From Methylocapsa palsarum (lineage in GTDB: Bacteria > Pseudomonadota > Alphaproteobacteria > Rhizobiales > Beijerinckiaceae): a stretch of 64,000 nucleotides of DNA. The stretch lies in assembly GCF_900114285.1 (NCBI RefSeq), contig NZ_FOSN01000003.1, positions 1-64,000 of the forward strand. Reading direction: 5' to 3'. Positions 17,248 through 27,637 of the stretch are shown piece after piece; the first letter of the stretch is position 1; each line of letters starts with the position of its first letter. A model generated the notes under the pieces. It did not search any database, had not been told where the DNA came from, and was given only the letters and a program-made list of their open reading frames with translations. The position numbers and the translations under genes were made by a program.

Positions 17248-18543
17248 ATGGCGAACGTAGTTGTGATCGGCGCTCAATGGGGCGACGAAGGAAAAGGCAA
17301 GATCGTTGATTGGCTTTCGATCGAGGCCGACGTCGTGGTCCGCTTTCAGGGCGGACACAATGCCGGGCATACGCTCGTCATCGGCAATGAGGTCTACAAG
17401 CTCGCCTTGCTTCCCTCAGGGATCGTGCGGCCAGGAAAGCTTTCGGTCATCGGCAACGGCGTCGTGCTCGACCCGTATCACCTCGTTGAGGAAATCGCCA
17501 AGCTCGGCGGTCAGGGCGTCCAGATTTCTCCGGCCAATCTGAAGATCGCCGAGAACGTCACGCTCATCCTGGGTCTGCACCGCGAACTTGACGCTCATCG
17601 GGAGTCCTCGAGCTCCGACGCGTTGAAGATCGGCACGACGAAACGCGGCATCGGCCCAGCTTATGAAGATAAAGTCGGCCGCCGTGCGATCCGCCTCATG
17701 GACCTTGCCGAACCAGCGCTGCTCGACCAGAAAATCGCCCGCCTTCTCGCCCATCATGAGCCCTTGCGGCGCGGCCTTGGTCTTGAACCCGTTTCGGCCC
17801 GCGCCATACGCGACGAACTTGATTGCATCGCACCGAAGGTGCTGCCTTACATGGCGGCGACCTGGGAATTGCTCGAGGAGGCCCGGCGCGCTGGAAAACG
17901 CATCTTGTTCGAGGGCGCGCAAGGCGCGCTTCTCGATGTCGACCACGGCACCTATCCCTTCGTGACCTCGTCGAACACCGTCGCGGCCAGCGCCGCGACC
18001 GGGTCGGGCCTTGGCCCCAAGGCGATCGGTTACGTACTCGGCATCGCCAAGGCCTATACCACGCGGGTCGGCGGCGGTCCCTTTCCCACCGAATTACTCG
18101 ACGCCATCGGCGAAAAGATCGGCGACCGGGGGCGCGAGTTCGGAACGAACACGGGACGGCGGCGCCGGTGCGGCTGGTTCGACGCCGTCCTGGTGCGCCA
18201 GACTGTCAAAACCTCCGGCATCGACGGGATTGCGCTGACCAAGCTCGATATTCTCGACGGTTTCGAGGAGGTCAAGGTCTGCACCAGCTACCAGCTCGAC
18301 GGCCAGCGCATCGACAGGCTTCCGGCCAGCCAGGCCGCGCAGGCGAGGGTTGAGCCGGTGTATGAAACAATCGCCGGCTGGGACGGCGTCACCGCAGGCG
18401 CCCGTTCCTGGGCGGACCTTCCGGCGCAGGCTATCAAATACGTGCGGCGCATCGAGGAGCTGATCGAAGCTCCGGTGACGCTTCTCTCGACAAGTCCGGA
18501 GCGGGCCGATACGATTCTCGTGCATAATCCTTTCCGGGACTGA
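17248..18543 (+). CDS. purA: Adenylosuccinate synthetase
   Basis: The enzyme joins IMP and aspartate with GTP, the first committed step to AMP. The start at ATG 17248 gives 431 residues and aligns with the family; the upstream open frame is not coding. The GTP loop [11 protein letters not shown] (8-18), the IMP site NAGHTL, and [14 protein letters not shown] and [10 protein letters not shown] are all present. The ribosome binding site is weak (AAGCG), and the tandem repeat lies in the leader. Confidence 0.98.
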   Translation: MANVVVIGAQWGDEGKGKIVDWLSIEADVVVRFQGGHNAGHTLVIGNEVYKLALLPSGIVRPGKLSVIGNGVVLDPYHLVEEIAKLGGQGVQISPANLKIAENVTLILGLHRELDAHRESSSSDALKIGTTKRGIGPAYEDKVGRRAIRLMDLAEPALLDQKIARLLAHHEPLRRGLGLEPVSARAIRDELDCIAPKVLPYMAATWELLEEARRAGKRILFEGAQGALLDVDHGTYPFVTSSNTVAASAATGSGLGPKAIGYVLGIAKAYTTRVGGGPFPTELLDAIGEKIGDRGREFGTNTGRRRRCGWFDAVLVRQTVKTSGIDGIALTKLDILDGFEEVKVCTSYQLDGQRIDRLPASQAAQARVEPVYETIAGWDGVTAGARSWADLPAQAIKYVRRIEELIEAPVTLLSTSPERADTILVHNPFRD

Positions 18544-18587
18544 TTGCGCCGGACGGACGGATGGTCAGGCAATGATTTGGACGCGCG

Positions 18588-20213
18588 ATGGCTGACTATT
18601 ACCCGCTGCTCGCCAGGGCTGTAGCCGCTTTATCGGATTCCACCCCGGAGTCGCGCGCCGCCATCTATGCCCGCGCCCGGAACGCCTTGCTGGGTCAGCT
18701 CAGAAGTCTCGATCCGCCCGTGCCGGAAGCCGACGTCGAACGGGAAAGCCGCGCCCTGCAGGACGCGATCGCGCGCCTCGAGATCGAATTCGCGCCTCCG
18801 TTCGCGAGCGATCCGGCCGTTGAAGACGCGCAACCGATTGCGCCAGAGCCGGGACCGGGTGAGGAGCGTCCGGGACAAATGGGCGGTCCCGAGCCGGAGA
18901 GGCAAGAGCAGGGCCGGACCATTCCGGGCCCGATGACGCCGACGCCGACGCCGACGGAACAAGGCGAGCGTCCTTCGCTGCTCTTCAAGGTCCGGCGGGA
19001 TGCGCCGAGGCCCTCTCCTGAGACGCCGGAGAGCGCGGCCGGGCTTTTGGCGACGTCCGCCAAACAGCCGAGATGGCCTCGCGGACGAGACGCATTGGCG
19101 CCGAAACCGGCCGCACCAGGCGAAGCCGGACCGGGCGGGATTTTCCCTCGCGAGCCGGTTTCGAACGACATTCCCCCCGAGCCAGATGCTTCCGAGCGCG
19201 AAAAGTCGCCCTCCGCACCGGGAGCCTTCGCGCCAGGAGAGGCGCCGCTGCGGTCCGGGGCGGACGAGGCTGAACCGATCGAGCCCGGTTTGGAGGGAGC
19301 GGGTCGCGAACCTCCCGAGGTTTCGCCCGAAGGATCAGCCGCCGACGCCGCCGAGAGGAGCCGTCCCGAAGCGCAGCGCCCCGTCGCGCCGCAACCCCCG
19401 CAGGATTCTCCCGCGCCGAAACGCGGCTGGATTGTCGCGGCGATCGTCGCCGTCGTCGTCGCTCTTGTCGCGATCGCGGCCATCAAGCTCAAGGATCACC
19501 GCGAGGATCTTATCGCCAGAAGTCTCGCCCCGGCGCCCGCGATTGAATCGGGGTCGAGCGGAAAGATAGCCGATCGCATCGGGGCTGGCGACGCGAGTCC
19601 CGAGGGCCAGTCGCCGGCCGAGCCTTCCGATGCGGACGCCGGCGGCGCTGAATCGTCCGTCCCTCCGTTCGTCGCGCCTCGGGCGGCCCTGCTTGTGCGC
19701 GCTCCCCAGGACAACGCCGAGGTCAAAACCTATCAGGGCACCGTGGTCTGGAAGGTCGACAACGTCAGCAGCGGTCCCGGCGCGCCCCTTTCCACCGCGG
19801 TCCGCGCCGAGATCGACATTCCCGAGCAAAAGGTCGAGGCGGTGATGACGCTGCAGAAAAACGATGACGCCACCTTGCCCGCCTCGCACACGATGAAGCT
19901 TCAGTTCGTGTTGCCGCGCGGGAGCGAGTGGCGAGGCGTTCAGCAGATCAAGGTGCCGCAAATGCGGCGCGAGGGCGCCTCGACAGGCGAGTCCCTGAAG
20001 GGAGTTCCGGTTCCGATCGTTGAGAATTCGTTTCTGGTCGGCCTCAATGGCGGCGCCTCGGAGGCGGCGAACCTTGATTTGCTGCGTTCGCGCGAATGGC
20101 TCGATATCCCGATTCTGCTCGGCAACGGCTTCATCGCCAAGCTGACGTTCGAAAAAGGCAAGACCGGGCAGCGCGCGATCGATGACGCCATCGCGGCCTG
20201 GCGGGCGCAGTAG
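18588..20213 (+). CDS. Proline-rich single-pass membrane protein of unknown function
   Basis: The 541-residue product has an N-terminal helical head (1-65), a long disordered Pro/Glu/Arg-rich linker (70-280, including a PTPTPTEQ stretch), one membrane helix (WIVAAIVAVVVALVAIAAI, near 285-303) and a C-terminal soluble domain (about 360-541; RAALLVRAPQDNAEVKTYQG to AAWRAQ). The topology suggests a cytoplasmic linker and an envelope-facing domain. I do not recognise a named family. It begins 44 bases after purA on the same strand. Its TAG stop is the first triplet of a 30-bp element remnant. Confidence 0.8.
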   Translation: MADYYPLLARAVAALSDSTPESRAAIYARARNALLGQLRSLDPPVPEADVERESRALQDAIARLEIEFAPPFASDPAVEDAQPIAPEPGPGEERPGQMGGPEPERQEQGRTIPGPMTPTPTPTEQGERPSLLFKVRRDAPRPSPETPESAAGLLATSAKQPRWPRGRDALAPKPAAPGEAGPGGIFPREPVSNDIPPEPDASEREKSPSAPGAFAPGEAPLRSGADEAEPIEPGLEGAGREPPEVSPEGSAADAAERSRPEAQRPVAPQPPQDSPAPKRGWIVAAIVAVVVALVAIAAIKLKDHREDLIARSLAPAPAIESGSSGKIADRIGAGDASPEGQSPAEPSDADAGGAESSVPPFVAPRAALLVRAPQDNAEVKTYQGTVVWKVDNVSSGPGAPLSTAVRAEIDIPEQKVEAVMTLQKNDDATLPASHTMKLQFVLPRGSEWRGVQQIKVPQMRREGASTGESLKGVPVPIVENSFLVGLNGGASEAANLDLLRSREWLDIPILLGNGFIAKLTFEKGKTGQRAIDDAIAAWRAQ

Positions 20214-20240
20214 AGCGCTTTCCGATCGGAATATGCTCTA
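20211..20240 (+). repeat. 30-bp internal-deletion derivative of the 116-bp element, copy B
   Basis: It has the left end TAGAGCGCTTTCCGATCG joined directly to GAATATGCTCTA, exactly what recombination between the two CCGATCG copies inside the full element would leave. Its first bases are the stop codon of the preceding gene. It sits between convergent genes (pbpC ends 36 bases later). Confidence 0.85.
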
Positions 20241-20276
20241 AAGGGACGGAACGTCGTTTCTTGAAGGTTGAGCGGC

Positions 20277-22409
20277 TTATTCCAGACGCACCAGAACGCT
20301 GTCGGTCGCGCCCGCGGCGTCGATAATGGACACCCGGGCGAAGCCTGCTCCATCCGGGATCCAGCTCGTCTGCCGGCGCGGGTCCGGTTGGCCAAGGGGC
20401 GCGCCATTGACGATCCAGGTCAGGGGGGGCACCCCGCCCTCGGCCTTGAGGGCGAGTCGCGCGTCTCCGGACGCCGGGCGGCTGAGGCCGAGATCGACGC
20501 GGGCGCCGTCGGGCGGAAACACGATTTTCAGGGGCGCCCCCACCGATCCCCGCGCGTTTCCCGCCGCATTCGCGCTGAAACGCCGCAGCGGAGGCGGCAG
20601 GGCCGAGGTCCGGCTGATCAGCACATTGGCGGGCGGCGGCGGAAAGTCATGTCCGCCGCCAAGCCGCGCGAACGCGTCGAACAAAACCGGCGCGGCGACC
20701 TGGCGCCCGACAAGCCCCGGCACCGCGCCGTTGTCCGGACGGCCAATCCACACAGCGATCGTGTGCGCCTTGTCGAAGCCGATCGCAAACGCGTCCCTGT
20801 ATCCGTAGGACGTCCCGGTCTTGTACGCGATCTGCCCGGCCGGCGCATTGAGCGGAGGCGCCGCGCCGCGGAGAATGTCGGCGACATACCAGCTTGCCAC
20901 CGGCTCGCTAATCCGGCGGGGCTCGGGTTTTGGAAGAGCGGCGTCGGATTGCAGTTCGATGAGCGCAGGCACACTCCCGCCGCGGGCGAGACCGGCGTAA
21001 AGCGCCGCCAGATCGCGGAGTTTCACCCCAAGCCCGCCGAGGCCGACCGCAAGGCCAGGCGCCGCCTCATCGGAAAGGGCGATCGCGGCGCCTGCGTTGC
21101 GCAGCCTCGCCAGCAGCCGCGCGGGTCCGATCTCAGCGAGCAGTTCGATGGCGGGCAGGTTCAGCGACAGCTGCAAGGCTTTTCGAGCGGTCACGGCGCC
21201 CTGAAACGAAAGGTCGAAGTCTTGCGGCGCATAGGCGCCGTAGTGAGTCGGCCGGTCGTCCAGCAGCGTTTCGGGATGGGCGGCGCCCGTTTCGAACGCC
21301 AGCGCGTAGATGAAGGGCTTAAGCGTCGATCCGGGGGAGCGGATGGCCGCGGTCATGTCGATCGACCCGGCGCCTTCCTGAGAAAAATAATCGGCCGAGC
21401 CGACATGGGCGAGCACCTCGCCGCTGGCGTTGTCGATTGCGAGGATCGCGGCCGAAAGCTTTGGTCCGACCCGCTGCGCGCTTTCTTTCGCCAGCGTCTC
21501 GAAGGAGGCTTGCAGCCTCGCGTCGAGCGTCAGGCGGTGGATCTGCTGGCCGGGCGCGCGCCGGATCGCGGCCTCGCTCGCATGAGGAGCCAGCGTGGGA
21601 AAGGCCCTGCGCAGCGTCGAAACCGCGTCGAGCTTGGCCAGCTCGCATTCGGCGGCGCTGATCAGTCCGTGCGCGCGGACGCGATCCAGCACGAGGTTGC
21701 GGGCGGCTCGGGCCGCCCCGGGGAAACGGTCGGGACGCCGTGTTTCGGGGGATTGGGGCAGCGCGACGAGCAGCGCCGCCTCCGAAATCGAAAGACGTTT
21801 CGGCTCCTTGCCGAAATAGGCGAGGCTGGCGGCCCTGATCCCTTCGAGATTGCCGCCGTAAGGCGCCAGGGACAGATAGAGATCGATCACCCCGGCCTTG
21901 CCGACGCGCTGTTCGATTTCGACGGCGCGCACAATCTGGCCGAGCTTGGCGCCGAGCGATCGCTCCTCGCGCGGCTCGAGGAGTCTTGCGACCTGCATCG
22001 TCAGGGTCGAGCCGCCCGACACGATGCGGCCATGCCCGATCCATTGCGCCGCCGCGCGGTGGAGCGCGAGAACATCGACTCCGTGATGCTCGGTGAACCG
22101 CTGGTCTTCATAGGCGATCAGCATGGCGATGAAGCGCGGATCAACCTCGGCTCTTAACGCCGGAAGCCGCCAGCGGCCTTCGTTCGTGGTGAAGGCGCGC
22201 AACAGCCGTCCGTTGCGGTCGACGACGACCGCCGACCCATGGCGCGGCGCGCTGAGGTCGAGCGGGCCGAGCGAACGCCTATAGTTGAGCCACGCGGCGG
22301 GAACGGCGAGCCCGGCGAGAGCCAGCGCCAGGGCCGCGAGCGCGAAGCGGCGATGCGATCTCACTTTCATCCGCCCTCGTTCATCGGTGACGGCCTGATC
22401 ATGGGTCAT
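20277..22409 (-). CDS. pbpC: Penicillin-binding protein 1C
   Basis: This 710-residue bifunctional-type PBP has an N-terminal signal anchor (about 20-40), a GT51 glycosyltransferase domain (EDQRFTEHHG at 101-110, GGSTLTMQVARL at 132-143) and a transpeptidase domain with SxxK (Ser361, STLK) and KTGTSYGYRDAF near 530, then a C-terminal beta domain. It polymerises lipid II in the periplasm; in E. coli its transpeptidase activity is weak. The ATG overlaps the alpha-2-macroglobulin stop by four bases (ATGA), the conserved yfhM-pbpC pairing. Confidence 0.96.
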   Translation of the reverse strand: MTHDQAVTDERGRMKVRSHRRFALAALALALAGLAVPAAWLNYRRSLGPLDLSAPRHGSAVVVDRNGRLLRAFTTNEGRWRLPALRAEVDPRFIAMLIAYEDQRFTEHHGVDVLALHRAAAQWIGHGRIVSGGSTLTMQVARLLEPREERSLGAKLGQIVRAVEIEQRVGKAGVIDLYLSLAPYGGNLEGIRAASLAYFGKEPKRLSISEAALLVALPQSPETRRPDRFPGAARAARNLVLDRVRAHGLISAAECELAKLDAVSTLRRAFPTLAPHASEAAIRRAPGQQIHRLTLDARLQASFETLAKESAQRVGPKLSAAILAIDNASGEVLAHVGSADYFSQEGAGSIDMTAAIRSPGSTLKPFIYALAFETGAAHPETLLDDRPTHYGAYAPQDFDLSFQGAVTARKALQLSLNLPAIELLAEIGPARLLARLRNAGAAIALSDEAAPGLAVGLGGLGVKLRDLAALYAGLARGGSVPALIELQSDAALPKPEPRRISEPVASWYVADILRGAAPPLNAPAGQIAYKTGTSYGYRDAFAIGFDKAHTIAVWIGRPDNGAVPGLVGRQVAAPVLFDAFARLGGGHDFPPPPANVLISRTSALPPPLRRFSANAAGNARGSVGAPLKIVFPPDGARVDLGLSRPASGDARLALKAEGGVPPLTWIVNGAPLGQPDPRRQTSWIPDGAGFARVSIIDAAGATDSVLVRLE

Positions 22410-25400
22410 TGAGGGGCCGCGATATCTGCCGAGCCGAACGCGGTCCGGCCGAACCGGTCCGGGCGGTACATGTCCTCGATGGTCGCCGGCGGCAGAACGT
22501 AATGTCCCGGCGTTACGGCGCGCACGATATAGGCGACGCTGAACGTCGCCTTGTCATGCCCGTCGCGGGCGAATGCGGCGACGAAGCGGTCGTCGCGATA
22601 TTCCGTGTGCGCGGGCGCGACGGACGGCTTGACCCAGGCGAGCGACTCGATCGAGCCGCCCTCGAAAAGCGCCGGATTGTCGATTTCGAGCCCCGCCGGC
22701 AAGCGGTCCACCAGCATCAGCCGGGCGAAGGCGGCCTCGTTCTCGGTGACGGTCAAGGCGACGACGAGACGCTGGTTCTGCCTGAGCGCGGCCGGATCGA
22801 TCTTCTTTCCGTCCATCGTGTAATAGGTCCGCTCAATCGAATAGCCCCGGCTCGCCGCAGGCTCGGGGGCGAGCGGATTGCCCGACACGGTGACGCTGAT
22901 CTGGGCGGGCGCCTGGCCCGCGTTGCCGATGGTCACGGTTTTCTTGTCGAGCGCGGCCGCGCGCCAGGATTTGTAATATGAGCCCTGACGCGCCTCGCCG
23001 TTGATGGTCAGCGCCGTGGTTCCGGCCTCCCTCGCGAGCGCCTCGGCGGCGAGCACCATGAAGGCGTTCTCCTGCGTGCTGGTGAGGGCGGTCTTGGCCC
23101 GCGCGTCCTCGACGACTTTCGACGCCTGGAAGATTTCCGCCGCCGGCATTCCGGTTTCCGCGGCGAGCGCGAGCAGTCCCGCGCCGTCGCGAAGCCGCGA
23201 TCCGTAATCCGGGCTGGAATAGAGCGGATTGCCCATCGCGCTCAAACGCTCCGTCGCCTTGTTGAAGACGGTTGCGGCCCGCCCGCGGTCCCCCAGCATC
23301 GCGAGCGCGGCGGCGAGCTGGGCGCGGGAGAGGGCTGAATCGAGCCGGTCGATCTTGGTGTCGGCGAGGTAGCGCAAGTCGCCCATCACCGGGCGTCCGT
23401 TTCTGGCGAGGACATAGGCGGCATAGGCCACCGGCGCGCCCTCGCCGGCGCCGATCTCGCTGCTGTTGGCGAGCAGATTGCGCAGCCGCTCCAGCGCGGC
23501 GTCGAACCGTTTTTGCGGCACGGCGAAATTGTTCTCGCGCGCGCGGGTCAGAAAGTCGGTGACGAAGGCGTGAAGCCACATATCCTCGCCGTCGCTTGAC
23601 GACCAGAGCCCGAAGGCGCCGCTCGAATCCTGCCGGGTCAGCACGCGCTCGATCGCGTCGCGGACGCGGGCGTCGGCGTCGGGATCAAGGCCAAGCGACT
23701 CGGCCTTGGCGAGCTTGTTCACATAAAGCAGCGGCAGGGCGCGGCTGACGATCTGCTCCGTACATCCGTAAGGGTAGCGGTCAAGCGCCTGGAGAAGGGC
23801 GGGGACGTCGACGCCGGCGAGCGGAGAGGCGGCGACAAAGACCGCTCCGGTCTCCGCTACGAAATCGGTCAGGAGATCGCTAGAAATCGTCAGGCTTGTT
23901 CCGGGAGCCAAAGTCCGCACCGAGCGGCGGTACAGTTCGGACGTTCCCGGGCTCACGTTGAGCGCCAGGGTCTGCGGAGCGTCGAGGCTCGGCCCCGTCA
24001 GAGTGACATCGATCGAGCCCGGGCCGACGGATGCGGCCTTGATCGGGATCGCCGCCGATTGCCGCGCGCCCGCCGCCAGCTTGAACTTGCGATGAGCCGC
24101 GTCCGGCGCGATGGAAACGGCGCCCTTCGCCGCAACATCGAGCGCATATTCGCCGGGCTTGCCTTCGACATTGTCGATCTGGACAAAAAATTGTGAAGCG
24201 TCGCCGAGGGAGAGAAAGCGCGGCGCGCTCGTCTGCACGACGACCGGATCGCGCACGATCACGTCGGCGCTCGCGCCGCCGACCTTGGCCCTGGTCCAGG
24301 CGGTCGCCATCAATCTCAGGGTTCCATTGAACGCCGGCAGATCGAAGGTCACTTTCGCCTTGCCGTCTGGTCCGGCCTTGACGAGTCCGGAAAAGCGCGC
24401 CAGCGGCTCCTGCGTCGGCTTCTCGGCGCTAAGGTCGGCTCCCGCGTCGCCGCCGGACCGGATCGCGCCGCGCGCGCCCTGCATCCCATCGATCAAAAGA
24501 CCATAGAGATCGCGGATCTCGGCGCTCAGCTGCCTCTGGCCGAAGAAATAGGCGCTGGCGTCGGGCGCTTCGTAACGGGTGAGATTGAGAATGCCCGCAT
24601 CGACCCCCGCGAGGGTGACGAAGGCCTCCTCGCCCGCCGCGAGGCCTTTGATCTCGAGCGGGATCGTCAGGGGTTCGCGCGGGCGAGTCTTGGCCGGAGC
24701 GTCGATCCTGACGTCGAGTTTGTGGGCGGCGGCGTCGATCGAGAACCAGGCGAGCCCGATGGCCCGGCCGGGCATCCGGTTGGCCGCCTTGTCGAGCGGG
24801 CGGTGGACGATGGCGACCGCATAGGCGCCGGCCCCCCAGTCCGCCGAGATCGGGATGGATTTCAGCGTGTCGCCCTCTTTCACATCCACCGTCGTCAGAA
24901 CGTTCAGCGCCTGGCCGAGGATGGCGATGGTTCCCGCTCCCTTGAACCGCGAGGCGATGCGCAGACGAAGGTCCTCGCCCGGCTTGTAGTTCGCCTTGTC
25001 GATGCTGACGTCGAGAAGATCCGGCGTCTCGGCGCTGGCCTCTCCGGACCAGCCGCTTTCGAAGCTGATGCTGGTCGGCAGATCCGCGCCCGTATCGCTC
25101 GAAAGATCGAGCCGGTACTGGCCGAGGCCGACCAGCGCCGAGATCTTCGCCGGCGCGTCGGGGACAAGGTCGATCTTGCCTTCGGCGACGCGTTTGGACG
25201 ATTTGATCCGCTCGAATCCCCAGCGCCCGTCCTGCTTGTACCATTGGTAATCGTTGCTGATCCGGTACAGCGACCAGGAGACGCCCTTGCGCGTGGCGCG
25301 CGCGCCATTGGCGTCGACGGCGATGACGTCGAAACTCGCCGCGGCGCCCTCGCTGAGACTGGAGAAGTTTTTCTTGACGCCGATAAGGCCGCCCCTGGGC

Positions 25401-27637
25401 AGGATGGGCAGTGTCAGGGCGCGCTCAACGGCGCGCCCGCCAGGTTCGCCCGCGCGCAGGATGATCTTGGCGTCGAGCGGGCGGGAGGCGGCGGCCTCGG
25501 GAATGGGCGCGAGGAGTGTCGCCGCGCCCTTGCCGTCGGTCGTGACGCTCTCCTCGATCTCGTTGCTGAGGGTCTCGAAGGATTCGTCCTGCAGACCGGC
25601 GGAATAGCCTTTCAGCGCCGGCAGAAGCGACTCGTCCGCGCTGCGGACCTCGACCGTCCCGGTGACGTCGAGGTTCGCTCCGGGCGCTCCGTAGAGATAG
25701 CGCGCAAGCGCCGAAATCTCGACCGACGAGCCAGCCCTCACGGCCGGGGCGGCGGGCGTCAGCGTCAGTTCGAGGCGTTCTGGGACGTAATCCTCGACGA
25801 GAAAGCTGGTCTCGCCCACGGGAGCGTCTTTTGGATCGGCATAGGCGGCGATGCGCCAGGAGCCGGTCATGATTCCGGGCGCCAAAGGCATCGCCAGCGA
25901 GCGGCCGCCTTCGCCCTGGTCCTCGATCTGGACCCGCTTGTATTCCACCCCGTCGGGACGTTTGGCGACGAGCGTCAGCGGCAGGGCGCCGCGCGCAATC
26001 CCCGCACCGTCCCGCAGCAGCGCGGTGACATAGACGGTTTCGCCGGAGCGATAGACGCCGCGTTCGGTGAAGACGAGGGCGTCGAGCGCCGCGGCCGCCG
26101 GACGCCCCTTGACGCCCCTGTCGGTCAGGTCGAAGGGCGTCTGTCCAAGATCGAGGAAGCCGTAGTCGCCCTTGCCGTCTTCGGCGACGACCATGCCGGG
26201 CGCGAGACCCCCCGTCCCGCGAGAGAGGCCTGGATCGAAACGCGCGTGTCCCGCGTCGTCCGCATTCACCGTCGCCAGAACTTCATTGTTGCGGGCGAGA
26301 AGGCGGACCGAGGTTCCCTTGAGCGGCGCGGCGCTCGCCAGCGAACGCACGAAAACATTAACGCCGTCCCTGGCGTTGATCGCGGTGAGGCCGAGATCGG
26401 AGACGATGAACCATTGCGTCGCGACCGGCTGACCGCCGCCGTCGTCATCGCCGATCACCGGCGCGCCATCGACCGGCTTCGCAGTCATGACATAGACGCC
26501 GGGCTCCAGCTGGCCGACGGCTTCGCCGACTGCGAAGGCGGTGGTCACGTCGCGATTGAGTTCGGGGCTGGCGTCGAGCGTGCCGGTCCAGACCCGCGAT
26601 CCGTCCGTGTCGATATATTGCTTGATCCGTTCGGACGAGAGCTGGCCGAGGAAATCGTCGGAGCGGACGGTCGGCAGAAGGTTCCGGTCGCCGATCCGCA
26701 GAATATCCACGGCGATCTTTTGCGTATTGACCGAGACGACGGGAACGCCTTCCTGGCCGACGCGGGGAAGCACATAATTCTTGCCGGTGAAATGAACCTG
26801 CGGAGAGCGGTCCCGCACATAGATTTCGTAATCGGCCGATTTCAGCAGCGCTTCTCCGACCGAGGACGGCAGGCCCTGGCGCAGGACGATCGCGTAGCTT
26901 GCGCCATGTTTGAGGCCTTCCACGCAAAGCTGCTGGTCCTCGGTCGAAACCGCGCCATTGGCCGCGCCGGAGACCGCGACGAAGGGCGCAAAATCCGCCT
27001 TGCCGCGCGCCAGGGGCTCCGAAAACTGGAAACAGACCCGCGGGGCGGCGGATTCGTTGTCCACCGTGTAGTTAAGAATCCGGAATCCGTGCTTCTCGCG
27101 CTCGTCGTCATAGACCTTCCGCACCGCGGCGGAATCGGCCAGATCGAGGCTGGCGCGGTAGGCGTTGAGCGAGGGCCGCCACATTTCGCGCGCGGCGTAG
27201 ACTTCCCCGAGCCGCGCGAGGGCGATCGCCTGGTCCGGTTTCGAGGTCGAGCGTTGATAGGCGATATAGGCCGCCGTCGTCCCGGTTTGCTGGAGTTCGT
27301 AGCGATTGTTGTCGTTGTCGTTGGCGAGCGCCAGCGCCGCGCGCGAATAGGCGAGCCAACCGCCGGGGTCCTTTGGATTGACGGCGACGGCCGCGCCCAG
27401 CGCCGACAGCGCCGTCTTGGCGTCCGAGCGCGCGAGCGCCTGCTGCCCTTCCTTGCGCAATTGGGCGATGGGACGCTTTGCGGCGCCGCCCGCTTCCCGG
27501 ATCAGCCGGTCTTCGAGGCGGATCGCTTCGCTGGCGAGATCCGCATCAACGAAAGTTGATGGCGGGCTTGACTGGGCCGTCGCCGGGCCGATCAGGGGAA
27601 AAAGCGCAAGACCAAGGACCAGGATCAGTCGGCGCAT
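22406..27637 (-). CDS. Bacterial alpha-2-macroglobulin (thioester protease trap)
   Basis: The start at ATG 27637 is supported by GGGAGG and a signal peptide ending PATAQ; the longer frame is not needed. The 1743-residue product has repeated macroglobulin domains, a bait region and the thioester motif GCTEQ with Cys1292 and Gln1295. Such proteins sit in the periplasm, trap attacking proteases through the thioester and protect the cell when the envelope is breached; PBP1C is thought to repair the wall at the same place. It is translationally coupled to pbpC downstream. Confidence 0.96.
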   Translation of the reverse strand: MRRLILVLGLALFPLIGPATAQSSPPSTFVDADLASEAIRLEDRLIREAGGAAKRPIAQLRKEGQQALARSDAKTALSALGAAVAVNPKDPGGWLAYSRAALALANDNDNNRYELQQTGTTAAYIAYQRSTSKPDQAIALARLGEVYAAREMWRPSLNAYRASLDLADSAAVRKVYDDEREKHGFRILNYTVDNESAAPRVCFQFSEPLARGKADFAPFVAVSGAANGAVSTEDQQLCVEGLKHGASYAIVLRQGLPSSVGEALLKSADYEIYVRDRSPQVHFTGKNYVLPRVGQEGVPVVSVNTQKIAVDILRIGDRNLLPTVRSDDFLGQLSSERIKQYIDTDGSRVWTGTLDASPELNRDVTTAFAVGEAVGQLEPGVYVMTAKPVDGAPVIGDDDGGGQPVATQWFIVSDLGLTAINARDGVNVFVRSLASAAPLKGTSVRLLARNNEVLATVNADDAGHARFDPGLSRGTGGLAPGMVVAEDGKGDYGFLDLGQTPFDLTDRGVKGRPAAAALDALVFTERGVYRSGETVYVTALLRDGAGIARGALPLTLVAKRPDGVEYKRVQIEDQGEGGRSLAMPLAPGIMTGSWRIAAYADPKDAPVGETSFLVEDYVPERLELTLTPAAPAVRAGSSVEISALARYLYGAPGANLDVTGTVEVRSADESLLPALKGYSAGLQDESFETLSNEIEESVTTDGKGAATLLAPIPEAAASRPLDAKIILRAGEPGGRAVERALTLPILPRGGLIGVKKNFSSLSEGAAASFDVIAVDANGARATRKGVSWSLYRISNDYQWYKQDGRWGFERIKSSKRVAEGKIDLVPDAPAKISALVGLGQYRLDLSSDTGADLPTSISFESGWSGEASAETPDLLDVSIDKANYKPGEDLRLRIASRFKGAGTIAILGQALNVLTTVDVKEGDTLKSIPISADWGAGAYAVAIVHRPLDKAANRMPGRAIGLAWFSIDAAAHKLDVRIDAPAKTRPREPLTIPLEIKGLAAGEEAFVTLAGVDAGILNLTRYEAPDASAYFFGQRQLSAEIRDLYGLLIDGMQGARGAIRSGGDAGADLSAEKPTQEPLARFSGLVKAGPDGKAKVTFDLPAFNGTLRLMATAWTRAKVGGASADVIVRDPVVVQTSAPRFLSLGDASQFFVQIDNVEGKPGEYALDVAAKGAVSIAPDAAHRKFKLAAGARQSAAIPIKAASVGPGSIDVTLTGPSLDAPQTLALNVSPGTSELYRRSVRTLAPGTSLTISSDLLTDFVAETGAVFVAASPLAGVDVPALLQALDRYPYGCTEQIVSRALPLLYVNKLAKAESLGLDPDADARVRDAIERVLTRQDSSGAFGLWSSSDGEDMWLHAFVTDFLTRARENNFAVPQKRFDAALERLRNLLANSSEIGAGEGAPVAYAAYVLARNGRPVMGDLRYLADTKIDRLDSALSRAQLAAALAMLGDRGRAATVFNKATERLSAMGNPLYSSPDYGSRLRDGAGLLALAAETGMPAAEIFQASKVVEDARAKTALTSTQENAFMVLAAEALAREAGTTALTINGEARQGSYYKSWRAAALDKKTVTIGNAGQAPAQISVTVSGNPLAPEPAASRGYSIERTYYTMDGKKIDPAALRQNQRLVVALTVTENEAAFARLMLVDRLPAGLEIDNPALFEGGSIESLAWVKPSVAPAHTEYRDDRFVAAFARDGHDKATFSVAYIVRAVTPGHYVLPPATIEDMYRPDRFGRTAFGSADIAAPQ

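Noticed and set aside
20268-22157. 629-codon plus-strand frame opposite pbpC
   Set aside because: Antisense shadow; pbpC has GT51 and transpeptidase motifs in the other strand.
24722-27559. 945-codon plus-strand frame opposite the alpha-2-macroglobulin gene
   Set aside because: Antisense shadow with Arg/Asp/Gly-rich composition and no domain.
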